Shown: positions 54,853 to 63,583 of the stretch, in pieces
Layout: every line of letters starts with the position of its first letter
Numbering within the stretch: position 1 is the first letter of the stretch
Assembly (NCBI RefSeq): GCF_009676955.1
Contig: NZ_CP045696.1
Coordinates: forward strand, 1,929,001-1,993,000
Source: Sodaliphilus pleomorphus
Lineage (GTDB): Bacteria; Bacteroidota; Bacteroidia; Bacteroidales; Muribaculaceae
DNA: 64,000 nucleotides
Reading direction: 5' to 3'
Notes under the pieces: model-generated
Seen by the model: only the letters and a program-made list of their open reading frames with translations
The model's database searches: none
What the model was told of the DNA's origin: nothing
Translations under genes and position numbers: made by a program

Positions 54853-54872
54853 CAATTAACTTCCCTCAACAC

Positions 54873-55754
54873 ATGTTAGACAACTATTTGCTTAAGGGTT
54901 GCGGCACCGCACTGGTGACGCCCTTCAACGAGGACCAAACGGTAGACTACGAGGCCTTTGGCCGCATGGTGACCCGCCAAATCGACAACGGCATCGATTT
55001 TCTCGTGCCGCTGGGCTCTACGGCCGAGACCCCGTGCCTGGAAGACGACGAGAAGAAGAAGCTGCTGGCGCTCACCAAGGAGCTGTGCCAGGGCCGCCCT
55101 GTGGTGGTGGGCGCCGGCACCAACTCGCTGAAAAAGACCATCGAGACCATCAAGATGCTGGAGCCCTACGACCCCGATGCATTTCTCGTGGTTGTGCCCT
55201 ACTACAACAAGCCCACGCAAGACGGCTTGCTCGAGTACTTCAAGGCTGTGTCGCAGTCGACCGACAAAAACATCGTGGTCTACAACGTGCCAGGCCGCAC
55301 GGGTACCAACATGCAGGCCCACACCACCCTGCGCGTTGCCGAGCTGCCCAATGTGATCGCTGTGAAAGAGGCTTCGGGCAACATCGACCAGGTGCTCGAA
55401 ATCAGGAAATATGCCCCGTCGGGCTTCAGCGTGCTCAGCGGCGAGGACGGCCAGACGTTCCCGTTGATGGCTGGCGGTGCCCAAGGCGTGATAAGCGTGG
55501 CCTCCAATGTGGCTCCGCGCATGATGAGCCACCTGTGCCACCTGCTGCTGGCCGGCGAGATGGGCGAGGCCCTGGTGCTCGACAACAAGCTCAAGCCCCT
55601 CTACAAGGACTGCTTTGTAGAGAGCAACCCCATCCCGGTCAAGGGCGCCCTCTCGCTGCTGGGCCTGTGCAAGCCCTACATGCGCCTGCCGCTCACCAGC
55701 GCCACCCCGGCAACGATGGATCTCATGAAGAAAGTGATAGGTGAATACAAGTGA
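54873..55754 (+). CDS. dapA: 4-hydroxy-tetrahydrodipicolinate synthase DapA
   Basis: A 293-residue class I aldolase that condenses pyruvate with aspartate semialdehyde, the first committed step to diaminopimelate and lysine. Motifs: GCGTALVTPFNEDQTVDYEA at the start, LGSTAETPCLEDDEKKKL near residue 45, the catalytic Tyr in VYNVPGRTGTNM near 136 and the Schiff-base Lys in IAVKEASGNIDQ near 164, then SGEDGQTFPLMAGGAQGVIS. The start at 54873 avoids a long extension that overlaps dapB. Only 3 bp separate its stop from dapD. Confidence 0.96.
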   Translation: MLDNYLLKGCGTALVTPFNEDQTVDYEAFGRMVTRQIDNGIDFLVPLGSTAETPCLEDDEKKKLLALTKELCQGRPVVVGAGTNSLKKTIETIKMLEPYDPDAFLVVVPYYNKPTQDGLLEYFKAVSQSTDKNIVVYNVPGRTGTNMQAHTTLRVAELPNVIAVKEASGNIDQVLEIRKYAPSGFSVLSGEDGQTFPLMAGGAQGVISVASNVAPRMMSHLCHLLLAGEMGEALVLDNKLKPLYKDCFVESNPIPVKGALSLLGLCKPYMRLPLTSATPATMDLMKKVIGEYK

Positions 55755-55757
55755 ACG

Positions 55758-56531
55758 ATGGAAACAGCCAAAGAAAACTTTGAGCGCCTGTGCCGCCAGC
55801 TCGAGTGCGGCCAGGTGAGAGTGGCCGAGAAAAACGACGGCCACTGGGTGGTGAACGCCTGGGTGAAGGAGGAAATCCTCAAGGGCTTTGCCTGCGGCGT
55901 GCTCACCGACATGAGTCAGGGCCAGTTCAGCTTCTACGACAAAGACACCATTGCGCCCCGCACCTTCTCGCTCGACGACAAGGTGCGCATCGTGCCCGGA
56001 GGCAGCAGCGTTCGCCGCGGCGCCTATCTGGCACCGGGCGTGATTGTGATGCCCCCAGCCTATGTCAACATAGGCGCCTATGTCGACAGCGGCACCATGA
56101 TCGACTCGCACGCCCTGGTGGGCTCGTGCGCCCAGGTGGGCAAAAACGTGCACCTGGCCGCTGCCTCGCAATTGGGCGGTGTGCTTGAGCCAGTGGGCGC
56201 CCTGCCGGTGATTGTCGAGGACAATGTGTTTATAGGCGGCAACTGCGGCATCTACGAGGGCACCATCGTCGAGGAGAATGCCGTGATAGGTACCGGCGTG
56301 GTCATCAACCGGTCGACGGCCGTGTATGACGCGGTCAACGGCGGCTATATCACTGCCAATGCCCAGGGGCAAATCGTGATCCCGGCCGGCGCGGTGGTGG
56401 TGGCAGGGAGCCGTCCCATCGTGAAAGGCCCCGGCAAGGAAGCCGGAGTGCACCTCTACACGCCTGTGATTGTGAAATACCGCGACGAGAAGACCTCGGG
56501 CGCAATTACGCTTGAACATTTATTGCGATAA
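55758..56531 (+). CDS. dapD: Tetrahydrodipicolinate N-succinyltransferase DapD
   Basis: The 257-residue enzyme transfers succinyl from succinyl-CoA to tetrahydrodipicolinate, the defining step of the succinylase route. It has the left-handed beta-helix hexapeptide pattern with the DapD core [60 protein letters not shown] and [20 protein letters not shown]. This is clearly closer to DapD than to the acetylating DapH. The C-terminal segment VYTP-like ([18 protein letters not shown]) matches the Bacteroidota/Flavobacteria subgroup. It lies 3 bp after dapA and 1 bp before the aminotransferase. Confidence 0.93.
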   Translation: METAKENFERLCRQLECGQVRVAEKNDGHWVVNAWVKEEILKGFACGVLTDMSQGQFSFYDKDTIAPRTFSLDDKVRIVPGGSSVRRGAYLAPGVIVMPPAYVNIGAYVDSGTMIDSHALVGSCAQVGKNVHLAAASQLGGVLEPVGALPVIVEDNVFIGGNCGIYEGTIVEENAVIGTGVVINRSTAVYDAVNGGYITANAQGQIVIPAGAVVVAGSRPIVKGPGKEAGVHLYTPVIVKYRDEKTSGAITLEHLLR

Positions 56532-56532
56532 T

Positions 56533-57750
56533 ATGGACTATGACAGTTTGTTTTCGGCCGACACGGCCTCGTTCATGCGCTCGCCCGTGCGCGAAATTTT
56601 CAAGCGCGTCGACTTGAGCAAGATCTATTCCTTTGCCGGCGGCTACCCCTCGCCCGACGCTTTCGACCTCGAGGGCGTGAAGCAGAGTGCCCTGCAGGTC
56701 ATCGACCGCTATGGCAGCAAGGCACTGCAATACAACGCCACCCAAGGCATTCCCGAGCTGCGGCAGGCCTTGAGCGAGCGCTACGGCGTGCCTCTCGAGC
56801 GCGTGCAGGTCACCACCTCGTCGCAGCAGGGCATCGACGTGTGCACCCGCGTGATGGTGGACCCGGGCGACGTGGTGCTCACCTCCAACCCGTCCTACTT
56901 GGGTGCCTTGCAGTCGTTTCGCTCCTACCGCGCCCACATCGTGGGCGTGCCCCACAGCAACGACGACGGCGAGTTCAGGGCACGCTATGAGCAGGCCATC
57001 GACCAGTGCAAGAGGCAGGGTCGCAAGGTGAAGTTTCTCTACATGATCCCCGATTTTCAGAACCCCTCGGGCGAGACACTGCCGCTCTCGCAGCGCCGCC
57101 TGCTGGTGGAGCTGGCCAGGGAGCACGGCTTTGTGATTGTAGAAGACAGCCCCTACCGCGAGTTGCGCTATCGGGGGCACGACGTGCCCACCATCTACTC
57201 GCTCGATCCCGACTGCGTGCTGCACCTGGGCTCTTTTTCCAAGATACTGGCACCTGGGCTGCGCCTGGGCTGGATACTGGGCAACCCGCAGCTGCTCGAC
57301 CAGATTTATGTGTGCAAGCAGTCGCTCGACCTGTGTGCGCCCGTACTCGACCAGTATATTGCCACCCAATTTGTCACCTCGGGCCGTCTCGATGCCAACA
57401 TCGAGAAAATCAAGGGTCTCTACAGCCGGCGCTGCCAGGGCATGCAAGAGTTGCTGGCCCGCTACATGCCGCAGGGCGTGACCTGGACCCGCCCCGATGG
57501 CGGCTTGTTTCTGTTCCTGACCATGCCCCAGGGCTTTGATGCGGTCAAGTTCTACGACCGCGCCCTCGACAACGGTGTGGCCTATGTGGCCGGCTCGTTT
57601 TTCCACCCCGACGGCAGCGGGCTCAACACCATGCGCCTCAACTTCTCGTTTATGGACCTGGAGCGCATCGACAAGGGCTTGCAGCTGCTGGCCCGCCTCA
57701 TAGGCGAGGAACTCGACGCCCTGGGCCTGCGGTGCGATGCCGGGCAGTAA
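56533..57750 (+). CDS. PLP-dependent aminotransferase in the DapC position (class Igamma, LysN/MocR-like)
   Basis: A 405-residue fold-type I aminotransferase with the PLP lysine in LGSFSKILAPGLRLGWIL near residue 237, ASP/Tyr contacts in VEDSPYRELRYRG near 208 and MIPDFQNPSGETLPL near 172. The overall pattern (SFAGGYPSPDAFDLEGV, LQYNATQGIPELRQAL) is that of the 2-aminoadipate/LysN and MocR-catalytic-domain group, not ArgD-type DapC nor DapL. Position between dapD and dapF suggests it makes N-succinyl-LL-diaminopimelate from the keto precursor. The gene starts 1 bp after dapD. An upstream TTG at 56512 would overlap dapD. Confidence 0.85.
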   Translation: MDYDSLFSADTASFMRSPVREIFKRVDLSKIYSFAGGYPSPDAFDLEGVKQSALQVIDRYGSKALQYNATQGIPELRQALSERYGVPLERVQVTTSSQQGIDVCTRVMVDPGDVVLTSNPSYLGALQSFRSYRAHIVGVPHSNDDGEFRARYEQAIDQCKRQGRKVKFLYMIPDFQNPSGETLPLSQRRLLVELAREHGFVIVEDSPYRELRYRGHDVPTIYSLDPDCVLHLGSFSKILAPGLRLGWILGNPQLLDQIYVCKQSLDLCAPVLDQYIATQFVTSGRLDANIEKIKGLYSRRCQGMQELLARYMPQGVTWTRPDGGLFLFLTMPQGFDAVKFYDRALDNGVAYVAGSFFHPDGSGLNTMRLNFSFMDLERIDKGLQLLARLIGEELDALGLRCDAGQ

Positions 57751-57778
57751 AATTATAATAAAACTAAAAAACACAACG

Positions 57779-58624
57779 ATGATGAAACTATACAAATTCC
57801 ATGGCGCTGGCAACGACTTTCTCATTGCCGATGCCCGCCGCGACACAGTCAACCTCAGTCAAGAAGAAATCGTGCACCTGTGCGACCGTCACACGGGCTT
57901 CGGCTCCGACGGCCTCATGGTGATAGGCAACAGCAACGACACTGCCTTTAAAATGAAATTCTACAACCCCGACGGCACATCGGGCATGATGTGCGGCAAC
58001 GGCGGCCGCTGCATCTCGGCCTATGCCGCCATGACCAGCGCCAATGACGAGCGCCACTTCGTGTTTGAGGCCCCCGACGGCCTCCACGAGAGCTGGATAG
58101 AGGCAGGCCCCGAGACCGACGCGCTGGGCGACTGCACTCGTGTGGTGCGCCTGAAGATGAGCGACGTGAAGGAATTTAAGAAATATGACGACACCAGCTA
58201 CTTCTTCAACACCGGCGCCCGCCACTTTGTGACCGCCGTCGACGATGTCGACCACACCAACGTGTATGCCAACGGCCGCGCCTATCGCTACTTCGACACC
58301 CGCTTTGCCCCCGAGGGCGTGAACGTCGACTTTGTGCAAGTGCGCGACGGCGTGCTGCACGTGCGCACCTACGAGAAAGGTGTCGAAAACGAGACTCTGG
58401 CCTGCGGCACGGGCATCGTGGCCACGGCTCTGGCTGCCTACATGATGGGCGTGCAGCCCGAAAGTGTGGAAAACGGCGTGGTGCGCTATGCCGTGCAGGC
58501 TCGCATCAGCCTGCTGCACGTGGAGTTTGAACCCGAGAAAAAGGCCAGCGGCAACATCACCTTCAACAACATCTACCTCACCGGGCCGGCGACCTATGTG
58601 GGCGAGATCGAGGTCGATCTTTAG
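57779..58624 (+). CDS. dapF: Diaminopimelate epimerase DapF
   Basis: A 281-residue PLP-independent racemase that converts LL- to meso-diaminopimelate, the peptidoglycan cross-linking residue and lysine precursor. The two catalytic cysteines lie in MCGNGGRCISAYA near residue 75 and in LACGTGIVATALA near 209. The start FHGAGNDFLIADARRDTVN is the usual N-terminal substrate motif. Adjacent ATG codons at 57779 and 57782 are both possible. It is the last gene of the dap cluster and is followed by a terminator. Confidence 0.95.
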   Translation: MMKLYKFHGAGNDFLIADARRDTVNLSQEEIVHLCDRHTGFGSDGLMVIGNSNDTAFKMKFYNPDGTSGMMCGNGGRCISAYAAMTSANDERHFVFEAPDGLHESWIEAGPETDALGDCTRVVRLKMSDVKEFKKYDDTSYFFNTGARHFVTAVDDVDHTNVYANGRAYRYFDTRFAPEGVNVDFVQVRDGVLHVRTYEKGVENETLACGTGIVATALAAYMMGVQPESVENGVVRYAVQARISLLHVEFEPEKKASGNITFNNIYLTGPATYVGEIEVDL

Positions 58625-58656
58625 CGCTCGCGCAGCAAGAAAATGAAGACTGCAAC

Positions 58657-58702
58657 ACACGCGGCATCGCCTTGCGACTAAGACTGTGCCGCGTGTTTTT
58701 TT
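58657..58702 (+). terminator. Rho-independent terminator of the dap cluster
   Basis: ACACGCGGCA (58657-58666) pairs with TGCCGCGTGT (58687-58696), followed by a run of T residues. Confidence 0.88.
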
Positions 58703-58852
58703 ATAAAGAAATTTGAGATTTTGAAAAAAAAACGGGGCGGAGTGAAACTTTTTGCGCTACCGTTGCGTCTTATAAGTGAAAATTGCAACAAGCCAGGCAG
58801 CGACGGCTTGGCAAAAAGGCAAATGCGTATAAACTCAACAAACTCATCGATA

Positions 58853-61309
58853 ATGAAGAAACTCCTTACACTTGTGCTGATGGTTGTGTGTGTGAACATG
58901 GCCCTCCTGGCACAGTACAGCGTGAAATTTCAACTCAACGACTCCACAGGCCAGGGCGAGCCCTATGCCACAGTGCGCATCTACCGCGCCAGCGACACCA
59001 CCCGGGTCGTGACGACCGGCGTGACCAGCCTCGACGGCTCCTACAAGCAGCAGCTGGCCAGCCCCGGCGACTACCTGGCCGTGATATCGGCCGTGGGCAA
59101 GGTGAGCGTGCAGCGCGACTTCCAGCTCTCGCACAACAACAAGACTGTCGACCTGGGCACCATTGTGATAAAGGACGCCGACAACGTGCTGAGCGGTGTC
59201 ACCATCACCGCCCATGCCCCTGTGGTGACCAAGGAAATCGACCGCATTGCCTACAACGTGCAGAACGACGACGACGCCAAGACCAACACGGCCCTTGAGA
59301 TGCTGCGCAAGGTGCCCCTGGTCACCGTCGACGGCCAGGACAACATCCTGGTCAAGGGCAGCAGCAACTTCAAGATATACAAGAACGGCCACCCCGACCC
59401 CACACTCTCGGGCAATGCCAAAGACGTGCTCAAGGCCATACCGGCCAGCATGATAAAGAGGATCGAGGTCATCACCGACCCAGGTGCAAAATACGATGCC
59501 GAGGGCGTGGGCTCCATTCTCAATATCGTGACCATCGACAACTCGAGCATGAGCGGCATCACGGGCACGGTGGGTATCCGCTTCGACAACTACGGCTCCT
59601 GTAACCCCAATGCCTACATCACTGCCCAGGTGGGCAAGGTGGTGACCAGCCTGAACTACGGCATGTTTCGCATGTCGCACCGCCGTGGCCAGCAGCACCA
59701 AGAGGGCATGACCCACTACAACGACACAGGCTATGAGCTCTATTCCAAGAGCGACAATAGAAACAAGGGCGACGGGCACTTTGTCAACATCGAGTCGAGC
59801 TGGGAGCCCGACACGCTCAACCTGGTGTCGATGGCCTTTGGTGGCTATGCCTATCACCTCAACCATCAAGGCATCTCCAGCCAGTGGATGAACGATGCCA
59901 GTGGCCAGCGTCTCTACAGCTTCGACACCCGCACCCGCATGCCCCGGTACTCCTACTACAACTTCGACGGGCAGCTCGACTACCAGCACAAGACCCATGT
60001 GAAAGACGAGACGCTCACCCTGAGCTATATCGTGTCGACCAGCCGCACGCGCTCCCACAGCGAGAACGACTATTTCAACCTGGAGAACGCCCCCATGGGC
60101 TACACGGGCTATGGCAACCGCAGCAAGGAGAACTTCCTTGAGCACACCTTCCAGTTTGACTGGACACGCCCCTTTGCCCAGTACCACAAGATAGAAACAG
60201 GCGTGAAATATATACATCGCTCCAACAAGAGCCACACCACTATGGACTATGAGGGCCTCGACCCCGACACGCTCGACGTCGACAATCGCCTCAACCACCT
60301 CACGCAAGTGGTCGCAGCCTATGCCAGCTACACCTTTCACAAGAACTCGTGGAGCGCACGTGCCGGCCTGCGCTACGAGTACAGCTATCTCAAGGCCAAG
60401 TACCCCGGCGGCGGCCAGCCCAGCTTCCACACCAACCTCAACGACTGGGTGCCCAGCGCCAGCCTGAGCTACCAGATGGGCATGTTCAACAGCCTCACCC
60501 TGTCGTTTGCCACCACCATCAACCGCCCGGGCATCAACTACCTCAACCCGGCAGTGATAAGCACCCCCACCAGCATCAGCTATGGCAACGCTCACCTCAA
60601 GAGCGCGCGCAACTACTCGGCACGGCTCAACTACATGCACACGGGTGCCAAACTCACCTTCACGCTCACGCCCACCATCAGCTGGTCGCGCAACGGCATC
60701 ACCGGCATCCAGACTGTGCAAGACGACAAGACGGTCTCTACCTATGCCAACGAGCTTGAATCGTTCTACTATGGCTGCTACGGCTATGTGCAGTGGCAAC
60801 CTTTCAAGACTACCAGCATCTACCTCAACGGCGGCCTGGGCCGTCAGCGCTACAAGAGCGACAACCTGGGCCTGGAAAATGCGCGCTGGTCCAGCTTCGC
60901 GTGGCTCAATGTCACGCAGCAGCTGCCCTGGAAGCTGCGGCTCACCCTGAGCGTGGGCCGCTTTGGCGGCGGCCCCGACGGTCTTTATGGCCGTGAAAAA
61001 GTGAGCTACTGGCCCGACATCGCCCTGCAACGGTCATTCCTGAAAGAAGACCGCCTCACCGTGAAGCTGGATGCCCAAGTGCCCTTCTCGGGCAAGTACA
61101 TGAGCTCGACCAGCTACACCACGCAAGGCGACTACACCGGGTGGAGCAGGATGAGATGGCCGGTACGCGGCCTCACCGTCTCGGTGAGCTACCGCTTCGG
61201 CTCGCTCAAGGCGCAGGTGAAAAAATCGAGCGTCACCATCGAGAACAGCGATGTGGTGGGTGGCGCCGGCAAGGGCCAGGGCGGCCAGCAGGGCGGCAGG
61301 GGCAATTGA
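58853..61309 (+). CDS. Outer membrane beta-barrel protein with carboxypeptidase-like N-terminal domain
   Basis: The start at 58853 gives an 818-residue protein with signal peptide (KKLLTLVLMVVCVNMALLAQ). Residues 20-120 form an Ig-like CarboxypepD_reg domain (GEPYATVRIYRASDTTRVVT, GSYKQQLASPGDYLAVISAV). A plug-like part follows (TALEMLRKVPLVTVDGQDNI, IPASMIKRIEVITDPGAKYD), then a long beta-barrel of the OMP_b-brl_3 (PF14905) type to residue 790, ending in a Gly/Gln-rich tail. It is a TonB-receptor-like protein without a paired SusD; the cargo is unknown. The frame upstream of 58853 has no signal peptide. Confidence 0.82.
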   Translation: MKKLLTLVLMVVCVNMALLAQYSVKFQLNDSTGQGEPYATVRIYRASDTTRVVTTGVTSLDGSYKQQLASPGDYLAVISAVGKVSVQRDFQLSHNNKTVDLGTIVIKDADNVLSGVTITAHAPVVTKEIDRIAYNVQNDDDAKTNTALEMLRKVPLVTVDGQDNILVKGSSNFKIYKNGHPDPTLSGNAKDVLKAIPASMIKRIEVITDPGAKYDAEGVGSILNIVTIDNSSMSGITGTVGIRFDNYGSCNPNAYITAQVGKVVTSLNYGMFRMSHRRGQQHQEGMTHYNDTGYELYSKSDNRNKGDGHFVNIESSWEPDTLNLVSMAFGGYAYHLNHQGISSQWMNDASGQRLYSFDTRTRMPRYSYYNFDGQLDYQHKTHVKDETLTLSYIVSTSRTRSHSENDYFNLENAPMGYTGYGNRSKENFLEHTFQFDWTRPFAQYHKIETGVKYIHRSNKSHTTMDYEGLDPDTLDVDNRLNHLTQVVAAYASYTFHKNSWSARAGLRYEYSYLKAKYPGGGQPSFHTNLNDWVPSASLSYQMGMFNSLTLSFATTINRPGINYLNPAVISTPTSISYGNAHLKSARNYSARLNYMHTGAKLTFTLTPTISWSRNGITGIQTVQDDKTVSTYANELESFYYGCYGYVQWQPFKTTSIYLNGGLGRQRYKSDNLGLENARWSSFAWLNVTQQLPWKLRLTLSVGRFGGGPDGLYGREKVSYWPDIALQRSFLKEDRLTVKLDAQVPFSGKYMSSTSYTTQGDYTGWSRMRWPVRGLTVSVSYRFGSLKAQVKKSSVTIENSDVVGGAGKGQGGQQGGRGN

Positions 61310-61339
61310 CCGGGCTGCCACGCCGCAAGATCGCATTGC

Positions 61340-61374
61340 ATGGCACGCCGTGGTGCAGCACCACGGCGTGCCAT
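61340..61374. terminator. Perfect 17-bp inverted repeat after the barrel gene
   Basis: ATGGCACGCCGTGGTGC (61340-61356) and its exact complement (61358-61374) are separated by a single A. A TTTT lies 5 bases later. Most likely a terminator; DNA cruciform formation is also possible. Confidence 0.6.
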
Positions 61375-61406
61375 GTGTGTTTTGCCCTCGATAAGTGGGT
61401 GCAATG

Positions 61407-61438
61407 TTGTGTCGAGTGAATAAAATATTATACCTTTG
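61407..61438 (+). promoter_or_regulatory. Promoter of the coaBC operon
   Basis: TTG (61407-61409) and TACCTTTG (61431-61438) with 21 bp between them, 28 bp before the coaBC start. Confidence 0.7.
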
Positions 61439-61466
61439 CAGGCGTTATCACTCTCATCATGCAACA

Positions 61467-62660
61467 ATGCTAAAAGGAAAGAAAATAGTGCTTGGCATCA
61501 CTGGCTCGATTGCAGCCTACAAGGCTTGCCTCATCGTGCGCGGCCTCGTCAAGCGCGGGGCCGAGGTGCAGGTGGTGATCACGCCTGCCGGCAAGGAGTT
61601 TATCACCCCTATTACCCTGAGTGCGCTCACCCACAAGCCTGTGGTGAGCGATTTTTTCTCGCAGCGCGACGGCACGTGGCACTCGCACGTCGACCTGGGC
61701 CTGTGGGCCGATGCCATGCTCATCGCGCCCTGCACGGCGAGCACCCTGGGCAAGATGGCCAATGGCATTGCCGACAACATGCTCGTTACCACCTACTTGT
61801 CGATGAAGGCGCCAGTGTTTATAGCGCCTGCCATGGACCTCGACATGTACCGCCATCCTTCGACCCGGCACAACATGGCCACATTGCGCAGCTATGGCAA
61901 CCGCATCATCGAGCCGGGCACCGGTTTTCTCGCCTCGGGGCTTGAGGGCAAGGGGCGCATGGAGGAGCCCGAAGTCATCATCGAGACCCTCGACCGTGCT
62001 CTCGACAGCACGCCCTCGCTCGAGGGCCGGCACATTCTCATCACCGCAGGACCCACCTACGAGAAAATCGACCCTGTGCGTTTCATAGGCAACTACTCGA
62101 GCGGCAAGATGGGCTTTGCTCTGGCCGAGGAGTGCTACCGCCGCGGCGCTCAGGTCACGCTTGTGGCCGGTCCGGTGTCGCTCTCGTGCTCGCCGGGCAT
62201 CGAGCGCATCGACGTGGAGAGTTGCGACCAGATGCACGCCGCCGCCACGCGGGTCTTCCCAAGCTGCCAGGCTGCCGTGTTGTGTGCCGCCGTGGCCGAC
62301 TTCAAGCCTGCCCGGGTGGCCAGTGCCAAAATCAACCGCGGGGCTGGCGGCCTGCACATCGACTTGCAGCCCACTCACGACATTGCCGCCTCGCTGGGCG
62401 GCATGAAGCAGCCAGGCCAGCGCCTCGTGTGCTTCGCCCTGGAGACCAACGACGAGGAGCAGCACGCCCGCGCCAAGCTCAAGAAGAAAAATGCCGACTT
62501 CATCGTGCTCAATTCCACCCGCATCCCCGGCACCACCTTTGGCACCGACGACAACCAGGTCGCCATCATCTCGGCCTCGGGGCGCCGCGACTATCCCAAA
62601 AAGAGCAAGACAGCTGTTGCGGCCGACATTGTCGACGAGCTGGAAACATTGCTACAGTGA
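61467..62660 (+). CDS. coaBC: Bifunctional phosphopantothenoylcysteine synthetase/decarboxylase CoaBC
   Basis: A 397-residue enzyme for two successive steps of coenzyme A synthesis. The flavin-dependent CoaC half has GITGSIAAYKACLIVRGL at the start, the catalytic His in TWHSHVDLGLWADAMLIAP near residue 70, and APAMDLDMY. The CoaB half begins with ILITAGPTYEKIDPVRFIGN near 195 and contains NYSSGKMG and the CTP-binding part AAVADFKP. ATG at 61467 follows the promoter; upstream start codons overlap it. Type II pantothenate kinase lies 59 bp downstream. Confidence 0.95.
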   Translation: MLKGKKIVLGITGSIAAYKACLIVRGLVKRGAEVQVVITPAGKEFITPITLSALTHKPVVSDFFSQRDGTWHSHVDLGLWADAMLIAPCTASTLGKMANGIADNMLVTTYLSMKAPVFIAPAMDLDMYRHPSTRHNMATLRSYGNRIIEPGTGFLASGLEGKGRMEEPEVIIETLDRALDSTPSLEGRHILITAGPTYEKIDPVRFIGNYSSGKMGFALAEECYRRGAQVTLVAGPVSLSCSPGIERIDVESCDQMHAAATRVFPSCQAAVLCAAVADFKPARVASAKINRGAGGLHIDLQPTHDIAASLGGMKQPGQRLVCFALETNDEEQHARAKLKKKNADFIVLNSTRIPGTTFGTDDNQVAIISASGRRDYPKKSKTAVAADIVDELETLLQ

Positions 62661-62719
62661 GAGCTTCGGCTTTTGGCCCCTCACATGACAACAGTATAAA
62701 TCTCAATATCACACTCGAC

Positions 62720-63583
62720 ATGAAGATAGCAATAGGCATCGACGTGGGCATCTCTACCACCAAGATTGTGGGCATCAGCCAGGGCAAGGTCATCTCGCCC
62801 CTGTGGATCAAGGCCACCGACCCCGTCACCTCGCTCTATGGCGCTTTTGGCAAGTTTCTGCACGACAACCACATCGATCTGCCCGACGTGGAACGTGTCA
62901 TGCTCACCGGCGTGGGCGCTGCCTATATCAACTCGCCCATCTACGGCCTGCCCACACAGAAGGCCGATGAGTTTCTCGCCGACGGCCTGGGCGCCCAGTT
63001 TGAGTCGCAGCTCAAGCACATGATAGTGGTGTCGATGGGCACGGGCACCTCGCTCGTGTCGTATCACGACGGTGAAATCGCCCACTTGGGAGGCATTGGC
63101 ATAGGCGGCGGCACGCTCAACGGCTTGAGCCGCCTGCTGCTCAACACCGACGATATCAAGCAAATTTCTCACATGGCGCTGCTGGGCGACATCTCCAATA
63201 TCAATCTGAGCATAGGCGACATCTCGGCCCGGCCGCTGTCGGGCCTGCCCATGGATGCCACGGCAAGCCTCTTTGCCAACGCGCAGGGCAATGCCAGCCG
63301 CGAGGACATCGCCTTGGGGCTCATCTGCATGGTGCTCCAGGCCATAGGCTCGGCAGCCATACTGAGCTCGCTCAAGAGCGGCACACGCGATTTTGTGCTC
63401 ATCGGCAACCTATCGCGGCTGCCGCAGTGCCGTGAGGTGTACACCAAGCTCGAAAAGCTCTACGATGTGAGGTTTGTCATTCCCGAAAACAGCGAGTACT
63501 GCACGGCCATAGGTGCCGCGCTCAGCTATGTCAACCAGCAGCAGGCGGCGGCGGCTGCCCAGTGCAAGCAGGTGCTGCTCTAA
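62720..63583 (+). CDS. coaW: Type II (Fumble-like) pantothenate kinase
   Basis: The 287-residue protein has the ASKHA-fold motifs of type II pantothenate kinases: GIDVGISTTKIVGI (phosphate 1), VMLTGVGAA, MIVVSMGTGTSLVSYHD near residue 100 (phosphate 2 region), LGGIGIGGGTLNGLSRLLL and the C-terminal FVLIGNLSR and IGAALSYV. These enzymes phosphorylate pantothenate in the first step of CoA synthesis and are best known from staphylococci and eukaryotes, while most Bacteroidales use the type III enzyme. Direct linkage to coaBC supports the role. The gene overlaps the convergent transporter by 4 bp. Confidence 0.85.
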   Translation: MKIAIGIDVGISTTKIVGISQGKVISPLWIKATDPVTSLYGAFGKFLHDNHIDLPDVERVMLTGVGAAYINSPIYGLPTQKADEFLADGLGAQFESQLKHMIVVSMGTGTSLVSYHDGEIAHLGGIGIGGGTLNGLSRLLLNTDDIKQISHMALLGDISNINLSIGDISARPLSGLPMDATASLFANAQGNASREDIALGLICMVLQAIGSAAILSSLKSGTRDFVLIGNLSRLPQCREVYTKLEKLYDVRFVIPENSEYCTAIGAALSYVNQQQAAAAAQCKQVLL

